64,000 nt of DNA from Platycnemis pennipes (Eukaryota; Arthropoda; Insecta; Odonata; Platycnemididae): assembly GCA_933228895.1 (NCBI GenBank), contig OW121849.1, positions 43,990,354-44,054,353 of the forward strand, given 5' to 3'. A program made the translations under genes and the position numbers. This document shows positions 9,003 to 20,122 of this stretch, in pieces. The notes under the pieces are model-generated. The model saw only the letters and a list, made by a program, of their open reading frames with translations. It ran no database searches and was not told the origin of the DNA. The number at the start of each line of letters is the position of its first letter. Within the stretch, counting starts at the first letter, position 1.

Positions 9003-9262
9003 TAGTTGTAAAAATATCCAATAGCATAAATGCGAGTTTATCAATGGATAAAACAGATAGTTGCAAGCTGGTATAAGAACGTTCAGCTAACCCAACTAAC
9101 AGCATTATATTGCATGCTTTCTTTCCTATTTTTATCTTTTTAAATTGTGAAGTAAGTATATTATTACCAATACATTTTTATGCATAATATGTGGAGTATG
9201 TTTGGTGTGAATTCACCCCCTACCACTCACTTTATGGAGGCTTGCAGGGTATTATGTAGATG
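9003..9262 (+). mobile_element. family A 3' UTR copy
   Basis: Degenerate end of the ORF ('gtaaaaatatccaatag'), then 'gctaacccaactaacagcat', 'tgcatgcttt', 'atgcataatatgtgg' and 'aattcaccccctaccactcac...ggcttgcagggtattatgtagatg'. It corresponds to 6895-7145. Confidence 0.75.
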
Positions 9263-10463
9263 CTATATAATTTACGAGATATTGATGTGAGGGGAATCAT
9301 TAAATGTGAAATATTCCTTGTCTTCGGTAAACATAAAAAATATAGATTATTTCTCTTGGACTGGTCTGAACTGTAGTAAAACATGACGAATGTGTTTTGA
9401 TGATAGACACAACATACCTCAATCAATTTAAATGAAAATTAAAGCTGAAGTGTTGAGAAAATTGAAGGGAATATTCACGTTCCCATTAGATGAAGAATAC
9501 CGGTGCTTAGAAAACAAACTCCCCTTACGGATGAATGATGACGAAATAAATTGCACAAAGAATCACTCAGGGGCACGCATGATTCTGGGAAACACCAGAA
9601 CAAAGCAGCGGTCTAGCAGCACTTTTGGTTCCGCGAATTAAATACATAAATTCGACTGCCCTAACAAGCTCGCCTCGGGAGGCCTCCCACGCAAGAGGAC
9701 CACAAAACCACTCATGTGTTCCAGACCAAAGAAAGAAAAAAATACGCCCTCCTCCATCTCTTACACAACACGGGAATGGGTGAGCGATTTAACTTAGAAG
9801 GACGAAACATAAATAGGTGTCGCGGAGGAAGAGATTGATAACGATAATAAATCTCTTCGTGCTCCTTTTTCGGTGGAATGCCGTGACGCCATTTGCAAAC
9901 AACGAAAGACTAGTGATTCATGAAATGGACGGCGGAAAAGAAAAAGAGATAGGGATAAACATTTTGAGGAAGAGCGGGAAACTCACGTTAAGATGGAGAG
10001 TAAAAAAATGTCCTCGCTCCATAGACGGACATGGAAGATTGGGAAGGAGGAGGAAGAGGATGACGAAGAACCATCTGCATAGTATATAACAGAGAATAAT
10101 GGCGTGGAAGATTTAACCGTGGTTGATCCAAAGTGAAGAGGCTATCGTCTCTTACATGGTCACTTTTCAGGTAAAATAAAACGAAAGTGGCGGCTAAACG
10201 AGAAAGTAACTTTACCTCACAAATAGTTGTGTTCACAGTTTAAAGAGCAAGAAATCTGTCTGTATCGGTGGTCACCGGTTCAAATCTGGCGGAAGCTCAT
10301 GGTACAATAATCTCGCGTGAATAAAACCAAGTAGAGATATTTTGTATGCCAAAACGTCTTCGGAAAAATGAGTGGGTAATCAAAACGTAAGCGGTAGCTC
10401 TCTTTCACTTTTCGTTTGAATTTCACACCCCTTACCACTGAAAGCCAAGTGAGATTAACAATT
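9263..10463. other. no recognisable gene
   Basis: Several purine-rich ORFs under 95 codons without domain similarity. A B-box-like GGTTCAAATC occurs at 10278-10287 without a clear partner A box. Confidence 0.45.
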
Positions 10464-10545
10464 GAAAAAGGATCTGATGTTTTCCCGGCGTATGCTGGTA
10501 GTGAAGGCTGCTCGGGTGCTCCACCGGGTAATCTCCTCCATGGCT

Positions 10546-10586
10546 GCCGACGTTTCGGGGTACGAGTCGTACTCCATCATCAGGGC
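10546..10586 (-). ncRNA. candidate hammerhead ribozyme (minus strand)
   Basis: Exact reverse complement of the plus-strand candidate, with CTGATGA at 10583-10577 and GAAAC at 10556-10552 on the minus strand. The same caveats apply. Because both strands carry the motif, a transcript of either strand would contain one candidate in functional orientation. Confidence 0.55.
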
Positions 10587-10666
10587 TGAATGTCGTGGCT
10601 CGAAAAGTGGCCGCCTTATATAGCGGTGTCGGGGCCTCAAGTTCCCTCTGATTGGTCCTTGGTTCA

Positions 10667-10707
10667 GCCCTGATGATGGAGTACGACTCGTACCCCGAAA
10701 CGTCGGC
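10667..10707 (+). ncRNA. candidate hammerhead ribozyme (plus strand)
   Basis: GCC, then CTGATGA (10670-10676), a helix II built on GTACGA/TCGTAC, then GAAA (10697-10700), C-GU and the presumed cleavage-site C at 10704, followed by GGC. GCC/GGC would form helix I. Helix III would be only AC/GU, as in dimeric hammerheads. The position normally G10.1-C11.1 is a U/C mismatch, which lowers confidence in activity. Confidence 0.55.
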
Positions 10708-10768
10708 AGCCATGGAGGAGATTACCCGGTGGAGCACCCGAGCAGCCTTCACTACGAGATTAACAATT

Positions 10769-12237
10769 ATTAATCAAAGCTTTAGGTTGTAAAGATATTG
10801 GTTTTTAACAAAATAGGAAATAATTTCAGTATTTAATTTTCTCCTTTCTCGAGGTAAAATTACCACAGAAACAATTAAACATGAAAGTTCCATAGATAAT
10901 TAATTAGTTCCGTTTTTAATGGGATGGGAAGCTAGAAGAGGAAAAAAAGCTTTATTGGGTGTTCAGGGAGCTGAGAATGAAGTGTAATTATCCTAATAGA
11001 AGCAAAGGCGTCCTAATTGGAAGAAGCTTTGAAGGTTAGTCGGAGAGGTGAAGGAGGATACAGCCAGAATAAAGGGAGAAATACGGGAAAGAAGCTCCGG
11101 GGGTCGTACCTTAACCTGTCAGCCACGCAGTGGGAGAGAGGGGCCTTAGGTGATGAGCGTGGGAGCCATCTTCCTCTTGTGGGCGTGTGACAGATTGGCG
11201 GGGGAAGGTGGAAGGCGAGCGAAAGGGAAGAGGAAACAAGAGGGAGGGGAAGAGAAAAAGAAAGACTAGGAAGGAGGAGGAGAGAGTGAAAGTCCGGCGG
11301 AGATACCTCTGAGGGGGGAAACTGTGTGAACGAGTTTGGTTGACAAAGGGAGAACAATAGTGTGGGCAGTGACCATTGATTCTGAGTTCCGCCGCTGCCG
11401 GTAGTGGCGACAGAGGCGAAGAGCAACTTAAAAGTGAGGAGGGCGGAACAGTTTAAAACGCCCATGCGGAGGCGAGCAGCGGTTACTCGGGAAAGGGATT
11501 TCAGATTAAAACTAAGGGGGAAAGAAGCCTTTGTGCTTTGAGGAACCGTTTACTTGCCATAGTGACATCCACGAAAAATCAAAGCTCACTCAGCAATCTA
11601 AATTTTACCGGATAACAGGCTCGTTTACTAACCTGATGGAATAACGTCGCACTAAATGAAAAAAACACTATGCCACATTCTACAGGCACTAAAGATCTCA
11701 ACGTTCGATGTAATTCAAGCGCGAACACTGCCGGTGAATTTTTCACATAATGTGAGATGCAAATTCAAAATAGGAAACAAAAAGTAATAATTTATAAAAA
11801 AAATGTTGAGCCAAGCTCAGCCTTTTTTCCATAGAGAATTACTAATCTGACTGGTTTATTCCTACTCTCAGATGTTAACTACTCAAAATTGAGAGAAACC
11901 ATTACTCATGTGACAATTGTTTTGACAATTTTGCAATAACACAACGGCGATGATGATGCCTGATAACCACCGCCTGCAAATTGAAAATCGAAATTAACAT
12001 GTTATATTTTTATTCCAAAATTTCCTTTCCTCAATAACATTTCTGTCGTTCAATGCATTGCCCATAGATTAAGAAGAATGAAAAATGTAGTCAAATTAAG
12101 TTATTGTGTCAGTCACTCTTATTATTTTCTATTTGTACTGTCCCTTTGCCCACTTTTGATTAGAGATCGTACAACTGAGCAGAAATCCTTGGTTTGGATC
12201 CTGAACATGGTTCTATATAAAACTAATGAAACCACGG
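10769..12237. other. no recognisable gene; purine-rich block
   Basis: 11020-11470 is strongly G/A-rich on the plus strand. It gives a 150-codon minus ORF of Leu/Pro/Ser-rich low complexity, which I do not accept. The rest is AT-rich without recognised features. Confidence 0.5.
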
Positions 12238-12488
12238 CTGTGATTTTTTTGGAGACTAGATTTCTCCAGAAACCACACGCGGCACAGGGTAGGAACTAAC
12301 CCCCCCGTCCCACTTCAAACAATTGGAGTGAATTTCACAATGCATTGGGCTAATGTTAATCCGCAGTGAGCACATGGTAAACCTTAGTCTCGTTGTCGAG
12401 ACCGACTTTTGTGTTGAAAATAGTTGGCTTTTTAAATATATTCCATGAAATAATTTTAGTACGAGCAATGCTGATTGAGAATTTACCT
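12238..12488 (+). repeat. dispersed direct repeat, copy 1
   Basis: About 250 bp, from TGTGATTTTTTTGGAGACTA to 'gattgagaatttac', recurs at 15653-15910 at roughly 85-90% identity by eye. Shared landmarks are 'ccacacgcggcacag', 'gcagtgagcacatggtaaac' and 'gaccgacttttgtgttgaaaa'. It lacks TG...CA ends. It is either an unclassified interspersed repeat or the terminal repeats of a 3.7-kb unit. Confidence 0.75.
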
Positions 12489-12689
12489 ACTATGGATACC
12501 AAGACTCTAATTAGCTTCTTGAGAGTTTGCAAACCTAAAAATCCAACTAAATTTTGCGAGCTGAATTTCAACAGTAGGAAACAAGAATATGCAACATACG
12601 ATAGGTCGTACAAGACCTGACTTCTTTAAATGCAGCTCAGTAAAATCAAATCTAGAACAGAGATTGGATTGCTTAAATGTGAGAAGGCT

Positions 12690-12765
12690 ACGGTAAGGTT
12701 GATGAGATGGCTTGAGTACTAGTCCTATCCAGAGGTACCGGGTTCAAATCAAGGAAGTGGCAGAG
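12690..12765 (+). repeat. tRNA-like SINE head
   Basis: 'gatggcttgagtactagtcc' resembles an A box. 'ggtaccgggttcaaatc' (12736-12752) is a good B box about 35 bp downstream. The same B-box context (GGTACCGGGTTCAAATC) occurs on the minus strand at 47345-47412. Confidence 0.5.
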
Positions 12766-13056
12766 ATAGACTGATTTTTGAAAGAGGAAAGACTTGAATT
12801 CAAAATTGGTATTCCGGTCCGCATGCAGAGCAGTACTTCTTCCGTCGGGTGGGACGCATATGAATAAATGTTAACTTGTTTTTTCATGATTATTAAGAAT
12901 TGTCAAATATTTGTAGCATCCCTCCCAGAGGGAGATGGATTTTTTTTATTAACAACAGCATTGCTTGTGAACATACTTTGTAGCATAGTTTGGTGAATTA
13001 GATATCTTATGCAATACAAGATTAACAGTGGAACTCGTATAGTGATGGCTACATTG

Positions 13057-13118
13057 CAAGGTTAACCACCTGCCACACACCCTTGCAGGGGTTTGCAGGG
13101 TGTTTTGTAGATGTGGAT
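13057..13118 (+). mobile_element. family A/B 3' tail fragment
   Basis: 'accacctgccacacaccc...gggtttgcagggtgttttgtagatg' only, about 60 bp. 12766-13056 shows nothing else. Confidence 0.65.
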
Positions 13119-13224
13119 AAGCAATCATTCTTTGACATTCTCACGTTTTATGATAAATTCCTACCCATATAGGACTATCACTTTTATCCTAAGATGTCAA
13201 TGACCTTAGCTGTTGGTTGTGTAA

Positions 13225-13520
13225 CACTGTAAAACGTTGATCTGATTTTCAGTGCGATCTGAATTTAAGCGCTGTCTGGTTTAAGGCAGGAACACGGATG
13301 CAAGGCGCGGAAGAGGCAGGAACATGGATGGTTGGTACAGGAGCAGTTAAGCAGGAAGCAGAGGAAGCAGAATTCTGGATGGTCTGATTTTCAGTCGTTC
13401 ACCTGCCTTATTTTTAGACAAGATATTACTACTGAAATTCAACATACCCTGTCTTAAAATTGTTGCATCTGAAATTCAGATCGCTTTTGTACCTTAAAAT
13501 CAGATCTACTTTTTACAGTG
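13225..13520. mobile_element. MITE-like element with CACTGTAAAA termini
   Basis: The left end CACTGTAAAACGTTGATCTG and the right end (reverse complement) CACTGTAAAAAGTAGATCTG are imperfect inverted repeats extending about 45 bp to GCGATCTGAATTT. The internal ~200 bp contain a purine-rich GGAAGCAGA-type stretch. There is no ORF. The target duplication is unclear. Confidence 0.7.
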
Positions 13521-14990
13521 AACTACTAGGTACTACTATTGTGTGACGACGGTATAGAAGATGCTTCACTCTTAACGGCACTACAGGGAGAGGATCCAAA
13601 TTTCACGCGATGTTCAAGAAAATGAAACATGAAAATACAGGATTACGGAAGGAGGATCCGATGAGAAACAGCACAATTGGCAGCCCCGAATCATATGTGG
13701 AAAAATTGGACGAAGGCGAAAAAGTTACGAAAGGCTGAGAAATCGCGTGACAAATTCTTTAAGGCACCGCACGGATAGGTGAGATTACAGGGGTCGCAAT
13801 AGAAACGAACGAAAAAAAGAGAGAAACGAATATTTATGGGCAATTTCCAACATTTACCACAGTAATTTGTACGCAGGACATTTCCCGGCACCGCGGAAAA
13901 GGCATTCCCTCGCATGTTGAACACAAGTCGTTCGATATCAAGGTTGGGATGGGAGACATTCCCAACCGCCGCCCGACGAAAGAAGTAAAAAAAAATAATA
14001 ATAAGAGAGGGAACCCGCCCCACACTTTCGAAAATTGTGGTAGCGAATGGAAAGCGGAGAGGGCGAAAAGGGGGCAAGAGAGAAGGAAAGGCGTGACGGT
14101 CAGCTGGTTTGCGAATGCGGCGGAAAGGGATGGAGTAGGTCGGAAACGGGGAAAAAGAACAGCAGCAGAAGCAAATAGGAGAGAAGTGAAAGACTGTAGA
14201 AAAAAAAGCCATTTGCGAGGCGGAAGGCTGAATGATAAGCAGAAGAATGTAAATCAACGCTTATTGTTTCAGCCGGGCATTAAAAAAATGCATTCGCAGG
14301 AAGGCGTTGTCCAACTTCCATGACATTTTTGGGCATGTTTTGTATTTTGTTTTAACCCATTGTTGACGCAACGGTGACGAAAATATTTTTTTTATGCCAT
14401 TAGTCAGACGGCGAGGCATATGAATTAATATGATCGTCATACTCACCGAGAGATTTAACGCTTCTGGCGATTAGGGAATTATTCCTGCGTGAATCAAGCA
14501 GTATGAATTCATGACGAAATAATAAAATCTCCTAGCTTCGCCCAAGAACTATACATGATAAAAATCTCAGCCGGATGAGATTAAAATTTTTTTCGTTTCA
14601 ACCTCGAGCATCAATTCGTTTCATTTACACGATACTGTTAGTTACCGGCTTAACGTTGAAGATACTCTCCGGTGCGAAATAAAAATCTACGGGTTATATG
14701 CTAAATTTTAGTCTAATTCCATCTGCATGTAAAAACATACCCTGCAAGCTGTCAATATGGCGTAGCAATGACATTATTCTCCTTACGACCAGTACCCAGC
14801 CAATGATCTATATTGATGATGATAATGATACTTATCTACAACTTGCTTGGCAGCTTACCTATTTACCGAATTTCTTTTCTCCAAGATGTACAATCTCATT
14901 CTTCCGCATACCACAAGAAATATAATAGATCGCATGGCCAAGAAATGGGTAAGTGAAATATTTTTCGAGCAGGCTGTAGCGCAAGAAGCA
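13521..14990. other. no recognisable gene
   Basis: 13690-14260 is open on both strands (188 codons minus, 124 plus). The translations are compositionally biased and match no domain I know. The remainder is AT-rich. Confidence 0.5.
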
Positions 14991-14992
14991 TG

Positions 14993-15244
14993 TTTTAGCA
15001 TTACTAACCCATTCTTACTGGGGTTATAAGGATAAATACATATAGAGAAATACCGTTCTAACCAGAAATCACTTCATTACTATGTAGATACTAGCCATCT
15101 AATTGCACATGCCTCTTATATTAACACACCTCCATAGAGTAGAGGCACTGTAGCTCCTAATTGCACGTAAATAGTACTGGTTTGGTCGTTTTAACCCCCT
15201 ACCGCTCACTCTCACGGTGGCCCGCAGGGTATTGCGTAGATGCA
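14993..15244 (+). mobile_element. family B 3' UTR and tail
   Basis: 'cattactaaccca' to 'cattactatgtagatactagccatct' matches 4555-4645 and, in reverse, 40020-40060. It ends with 'ccccctaccgctcactctcacggtggcccgcagggtattgcgtagatg'. Confidence 0.65.
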
Positions 15245-15652
15245 GAACTACGGAAGTGTAGTGAGAATTAATTCCACCGAGGTTTTTAACTGACTTTACG
15301 TTTGCTATATTTTTTATTTTTGGTTATTATTCTGTTTATCTCAACTTTTAAGCATGGGAGTTACATTTTTTACAATTGAAATTTTATTGTCTTTCGGAAG
15401 TGTATTTTCTTTGTAGGATATTACAACTGATACCCCCATCTAAGGAGCCCAGTAAAGGTTGCCGTCACGCTAGTGAGACTAAATTTTCCACATCCAAGAC
15501 AAAAAGGGGGAAGATTTGATATTTCGAATGACCCAATTCTACTGGACAACTTATCTCAAGCATTTAACTATCCGGAAAACCGGCAAAGCAGTCTTGGGGA
15601 AGGAAGGAATGAAGGTCGCGCCCTTAGGGTTGCGCAATATGGGTGGCGAGCC

Positions 15653-15910
15653 TGTGATTTTTTGGAGACCTGATTTCTCCGGGGAACCACACGCGGCACA
15701 GTGTAGGAACTATTATTAGGATCCCCCTCCCTCCCCCCCACCAACGGAGTGAATTTCACAATACATTGGGCTGATATTAATACGCAGTGAGCACATGGTA
15801 AACCTTAGTCTCGTTGTCGGGACCGACTTTTGTGTTGAAAATAGATGGTTTTTTTTATAAATATTTCATGAAATAATTTTAGTATGAGCAATGCTGTTTG
15901 AGAATTTACG
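15653..15910 (+). repeat. dispersed direct repeat, copy 2
   Basis: Same family as 12238-12488, in the same orientation. It differs mainly by a C-rich insertion near 15720-15745. Confidence 0.75.
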
Positions 15911-16503
15911 AATTTCATCTGGCCAAATGATCCGATAAAAATGAATAAAAATCAGCGACAATTGACGGCAAAAAATCATTGAATTGAAACCTTGTAACTT
16001 TGAATGTGTTCAAAAGTAATTTATTTTCGTATTTATTATATTTATATCAACGGTAGGACGGAGAAGGTGCGACACGGTGGCTGGAAAGGAACACCAGCGA
16101 GGAATTGCTGGGAAAAGAAGTCGATTGAAGGCGTTAAAGAACAGAGTGAGTGGATGGAAACGGTGATGAGGAGCGAAGACGTTTCGAAGGACATGATGGG
16201 TGGAAAAGTGATCGATAAGCAGGACAGAGGGAGAAAAAGAACAGAAAGTTTCGGATGAAATAATGAGAGGTAGGATTCGCGTGGCACCAAAGAAGGATAT
16301 TACTCGAAAGATATACTATGTGCAAAAAGAATTTTTCCTGTCCATCTCTACCGACCTTTACAGACTAATTCACTAATACTGGAATCAAGCGGAAATATTA
16401 GAGGGTATTCTTTTCTTCCACGAATTTAGCCGCGAAATATGATTCACATCAATGCATGATGTGAATGAGATTCTTGTTTCTTTGTTTCTTGTTTCAAATT
16501 CTT
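15911..16503. other. no recognisable gene
   Basis: A 84-codon ORF at 16004-16258 (Lys/Glu-rich) has no recognisable domain. Confidence 0.4.
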
Positions 16504-17046
16504 GTTCGGCAAGATTTGTAAAGGGACGATACGATAATTATATTAGCGTAACCAGTCTATTAAATGAATTGAAATGGGAATCATTGTCAGATCGCAGGTT
16601 GAAATTTAGACTTAATCTCTTAAACAAATTCCAAGGCAATATTTTCAGTGATGATGTAAAAAATATTTTACGAACCCCAACTTACTATGGTAGACTGGAC
16701 CATAATCATAAAATTAGAGAAATTGATTGCCGAACTGACCGATTCAAAATGTCCTTTTTCCCTCGCACAATAAGAGATACGAATAACGGTAAATATTTCC
16801 TATCGGAGAGTAGCAATGAATAGCATTGGTAGCTGCATGTTGGTATGAGTACTTAAAGCTAACCCTACTAACAGAATGTTTTTGCATGTTTTCTTTGCAA
16901 TTTCTATCTTTTTTAAATAGTGTAGTTCTGACTACTATATTAATACTATTCCTTTTTTATGCATGATATGTAGTGCATGTTTGGTGAGAATTCATCCCCT
17001 TCCACACACCCTTGTGGTGGCTTGCAGGGTATTATGTAGATGTAGA
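16504..17046 (+). mobile_element. 5'-truncated family A retrotransposon
   Basis: Begins inside the ORF at SARFVKGRYDNYISV and reads open to NGKYFLSESSNE and a stop at 16821-16823. A 3' UTR and the hairpin tail follow ('gtggcttgcagggtattatgtagatg'). The end LSESSNE is shared with the copy at 34836-35938, marking a subfamily distinct from 6333-7144 (ending KYVQYQ). Confidence 0.88.
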
Positions 17047-18060
17047 TGAGCACACGACTCACTAGCATTCGTGCAAGGGGGGAAATTTGGGGCGGATTGA
17101 AAAGAGGATGGGGAGGGAAAGGAGACCTATGAGGAGAGGGAAGGAAGTGGAAAGAGAGAAGGAAGATGAGAGGGGCTAACCTCGCTTGGAGAGGAGTGAA
17201 TGGATTCTCCCCCCCCCCCCCCCCCCCCCCCCCTCACATCACCAAAGAGGAAGCTGCACGAACAGACAAACGTTCACTCTGCTCCTCGCTAGCCTTTTGG
17301 ACTCTGTGACCCTGGCTACTGGGTACGTGGGCGAGAGAGTGCTGGAATGGAAGGGGAGATAGGTTGGAGGAGTGTTGAGAGTGGAGAAAACGATGGTTAG
17401 GTCGACTGGGGGGGTTAAAAGTCCATTGTGCGAACCTCGGCGACACCGCGGGAGGCGGCTACGACCGTACTGAACGGGAAGGATGGCGGAGAATGTAGAA
17501 AACACCCGCCTGCTCGCGCCTGCAAACAACTCCGCGGGACGCCATCCGCCCGCAATGGCGTAACTCTTCGTTCCTCAGCCCATCAGCACCGGATTCCCGC
17601 GCTCTTTCCCCCGTCTACCCTCTTCCTCCTCCCCTGCCCCTCCGAGCGCGAATGGACCCCAACTTCCTCCCATATCCCACAAATCTCATCCTCTCTTCCT
17701 TTCATCCATTCTGCTCCTGCACCCGTTTCGACCTGTCCGCCGCTGACCCACCCGCGGACCTCCGATTGATTGATCGATTCCCGAATGGAGAGAGAGAGAA
17801 AAGAGGAAGGAGGCCAGTGTTTGTCGACGGCGGATGTCTTTCCGCCTCTCTTTCCCTATCCCCCCCCCCTCTTTCGCTCATACGCGGAAGAGATTCGTCA
17901 AAATTCGCAGCGGGGTTCGAACCAGGGATACTCCTTTTCTCACGTCTTGTAAGGAAGCGAGGAGACGCTTCCGAGAAGGAGAACACGGGGAAGAATCAAT
18001 CGCCGAGTGGTTCACGACCATTTCCCATCAGTGTTCACATGTTCTGAAGGGTGAGGGAAG
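17047..18060. other. GC-rich island with 25-bp poly-C
   Basis: A run of 25 C lies at 17209-17233. Around it the sequence is GC-rich, with CpG and purine/pyrimidine skew and 'ccctctttcctcctccc'-type tracts. Overlapping ORFs (up to 131 codons) are open in several frames and low in complexity, so no gene is called. Confidence 0.5.
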
Positions 18061-18519
18061 GACGAGGAGAGCACACGTCTTGCTTAAAAATATCTCAAGA
18101 GTTTAAGCAGCGGATGTAGGAATTTTCTTTTCTTACAGTTACCTCTATTCTTAAGGAGGTGCTTAAGTGTTTTGGTAATTTATAGACTACCACAGCCACA
18201 AATCTACGAATTATCGGTGTAATCTACGAATACTCCTATATTTAACAAGTGCAATTATGTTATCATATGAAGGTAAGGTCTTTCTATGAAGGCATCTTGG
18301 AGCGACGTGCCTTTAATTCGCTATGCTAGGGAATTATGCGCGGGAAGAACGAATATTTGAAATAATCGGTAATAGTGTGTATTTATCTAATATTATCAGT
18401 ATGACCCAGTCTGCCAATGCAGTGCGCGGCCTTAATAATTCTCCCGGTATCGGAGGAAGACTCAAATTACAATTTTCTGTTGTATCATTCCGACTAGAAT
18501 ATAGGTAGTCACTAATTTT

Positions 18520-18570
18520 TGTGGCATGCTATGTAATGCAGGTTTTTTGTGAATTAACCCTCTGCTCCCA
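18520..18570 (+). repeat. possible decayed family A tail
   Basis: 'tggcatgctatgtaatgcaggttttttgtgaattaaccctctgctccca' resembles 'catgatatgtagtgcatgtttggtgaattcaccccctgccaca'. No further match. 18061-18519 and 18571-19048 hold nothing recognised. Confidence 0.35.
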
Positions 18571-19048
18571 CCCATTGCTCTCTTTATTTATGCCCTAAGT
18601 TATTGTTAGTTGAACTTGCAGGTCTGTCAATCACTTAAAAATACTAGTTTTGGTGTCATTTATTCTGAGAGGGTTAATTTACGACTTTAGGTGGATAATT
18701 GAGTAGAGGTAAAAGTATTTCAGCGAGAGAATAGGGATGGAAATAAACCTGTCAACGGTATTGGCCTTCTCTTAACGAATTGGATCCCCTGGCATTTCCA
18801 ACAAACTTAGCATCTTTCTTCAAATTTCACTCCCTTCTGAGAACAGAGAGAAGCATCTTCAATACATTTAAGGTATTTTGAGACTAAACTAAGTCTATAG
18901 TGTTAATAATATATCAGACTAGTTCGAGAGACAAAACGTACATATAGTTCAACCAGAAAAAAATTAGAACTAGAATGACTCTAATCCAAAGATTTTAACG
19001 AAACGTACATACCACGCGTTTCAGCAGCTAAGCCATCTAAATATCAAA

Positions 19049-19240
19049 GCATATCTAAGTAATACCTTGCAATCCACCCTAAAGGTGCATGGTAGTGGGT
19101 GAATTCACACCAAACATTCATTAAATATCATGCTTAAAAATATTTTGTAACTATATTCTAGCCAAAAATTCACGATCAAAAAAGAGACTAAAATAACAAA
19201 GTAAGCATGCACAAATATACTGTTAGTTGGGTTAGATTAA
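19049..19240 (-). mobile_element. family A 3' tail and UTR
   Basis: 'ctaagtaataccttgcaatccaccctaaaggtgcatggtagtgggtgaattcacaccaaacat', then 'aaagtaagcatgcac...ctgttagttgggtta', the family A UTR in reverse. Confidence 0.75.
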
Positions 19241-19245
19241 AGTCA

Positions 19246-19345
19246 AAGGGATAGGTAGGGGGTAGGTTTAATAAGTAGCTTTATGGGATAGGTAGGCGAA
19301 TTTTAGAGTAGTCTGTCGTGCATGATGCATGCATTAATCCTTTAA
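19246..19345 (+). mobile_element. family B 3' UTR fragment
   Basis: 'aagggataggtaggg', then 'ttttagagtagtctgtcgtgcatgatgcatgcattaatcc' matches 31480-31550 of the family B copy. It is head-to-head with 19049-19240. Confidence 0.6.
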
Positions 19346-19802
19346 AGTTAATTAAATTAAATGTAAATTAAAAAATTAAATTAATCCCATAAGGGTGCCA
19401 GCTTCCTGGCTTGAAAAAATATCACTTTTTGAATTTTGGTCTAATTTTATCGATTTCAGCCCACTGTGCGACGTAACGGAGAGGACGTGATATCGCCATC
19501 ATTAGGACCTGTTTCATTATACTTCCACTACGCATCGCCGAATACAGTTACCTATCTCCATTAAGATGGTGGAACTACGCAAACCTTTACCTCTGAGGAA
19601 TAAATATACTCTTACCTCTTATCCCAGAAGTGAACCACAAATTAATACTAACAAAATACACAAATTCAAGCCGTGATAAAGAAATGGCAAGCTATGGAAC
19701 GTCCGATTATGGGGTTTCAGCCATGCTCATAAACTGGTAGAAATCACATATAAATAAATCAATTTAGATTGAAGCGATGTCATTAGAAAATTAATTAGTG
19801 TA

Positions 19803-19858
19803 GATCTACATCTACATAATACTCTGCAAGCCTCCATAAAGGTGTGTGGCATAAGCCT
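19803..19858 (-). mobile_element. family A 3' tail fragment
   Basis: 'gatctacatctacataatactctgcaagcctccataaaggtgtgtggca'. Confidence 0.65.
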
Positions 19859-20047
19859 ATAGATAATGTGAAATTGAGGTCTTTTTTTATTTCTGCATGA
19901 ACAATTAATCATCAACCATAAGGTACACTGCACGTGGAGTAGTATTCCTAAAATATCTCCTTGCACGTCGTGTGAAAGGTGATCTAAAGTAGTGTATTTA
20001 AGTAATCTGAAGTTGAGTAGAATTGTGGCCATTAGTGAATGTATGTA

Positions 20048-20122
20048 ACGTATGTCCAGTGATTATTCACTCCCTGCCACACACCCTCAAGGTGCCTACA
20101 AGGTTATTCAGTACATCTACAA
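20048..20122 (+). mobile_element. family A 3' tail fragment
   Basis: 'cagtgattattcactccctgccacacaccctcaaggtgcctacaaggttattcagtacatct'. It faces 19803-19858. Confidence 0.6.

Larger units (their letters stand above)
10464..10755. mobile_element. short retroposon with perfect 93-bp inverted arms and hammerhead-like motifs
   Basis: GAGATTAACAATT occurs at 10451-10463 and again at 10756-10768, a 13-bp target-site duplication. Between them lie 34 bp of unique sequence, a left arm (10498-10590), a 72-bp spacer and a right arm (10663-10755). I aligned the arms base by base and they are perfect reverse complements over 93 bp. Each arm has CTGATGA, a GTACGA/TCGTAC helix, then GAAAC-GTC. Hammerhead ribozymes and inverted pseudo-LTR arrangements are known features of Penelope-like elements, so I read this as a tiny truncated Penelope-like copy or a retroposon derived from one. 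Confidence 0.75.

Noticed and set aside
10270..10300. Isolated B-box-like GGTTCAAATC
   Set aside because: No convincing A box at the expected distance.
11013..11465. 150-codon minus ORF, Leu/Ser/Pro-rich
   Set aside because: Produced by a G/A-rich tract; low complexity and no motif.
13691..14257. 188-codon minus ORF, Phe/Pro-rich
   Set aside because: Biased composition, an overlapping open frame on the other strand and no recognisable domain or splice context.
17428..18106. Several overlapping ORFs up to 131 codons
   Set aside because: Open in several frames at once because of GC richness, with no domain similarity.
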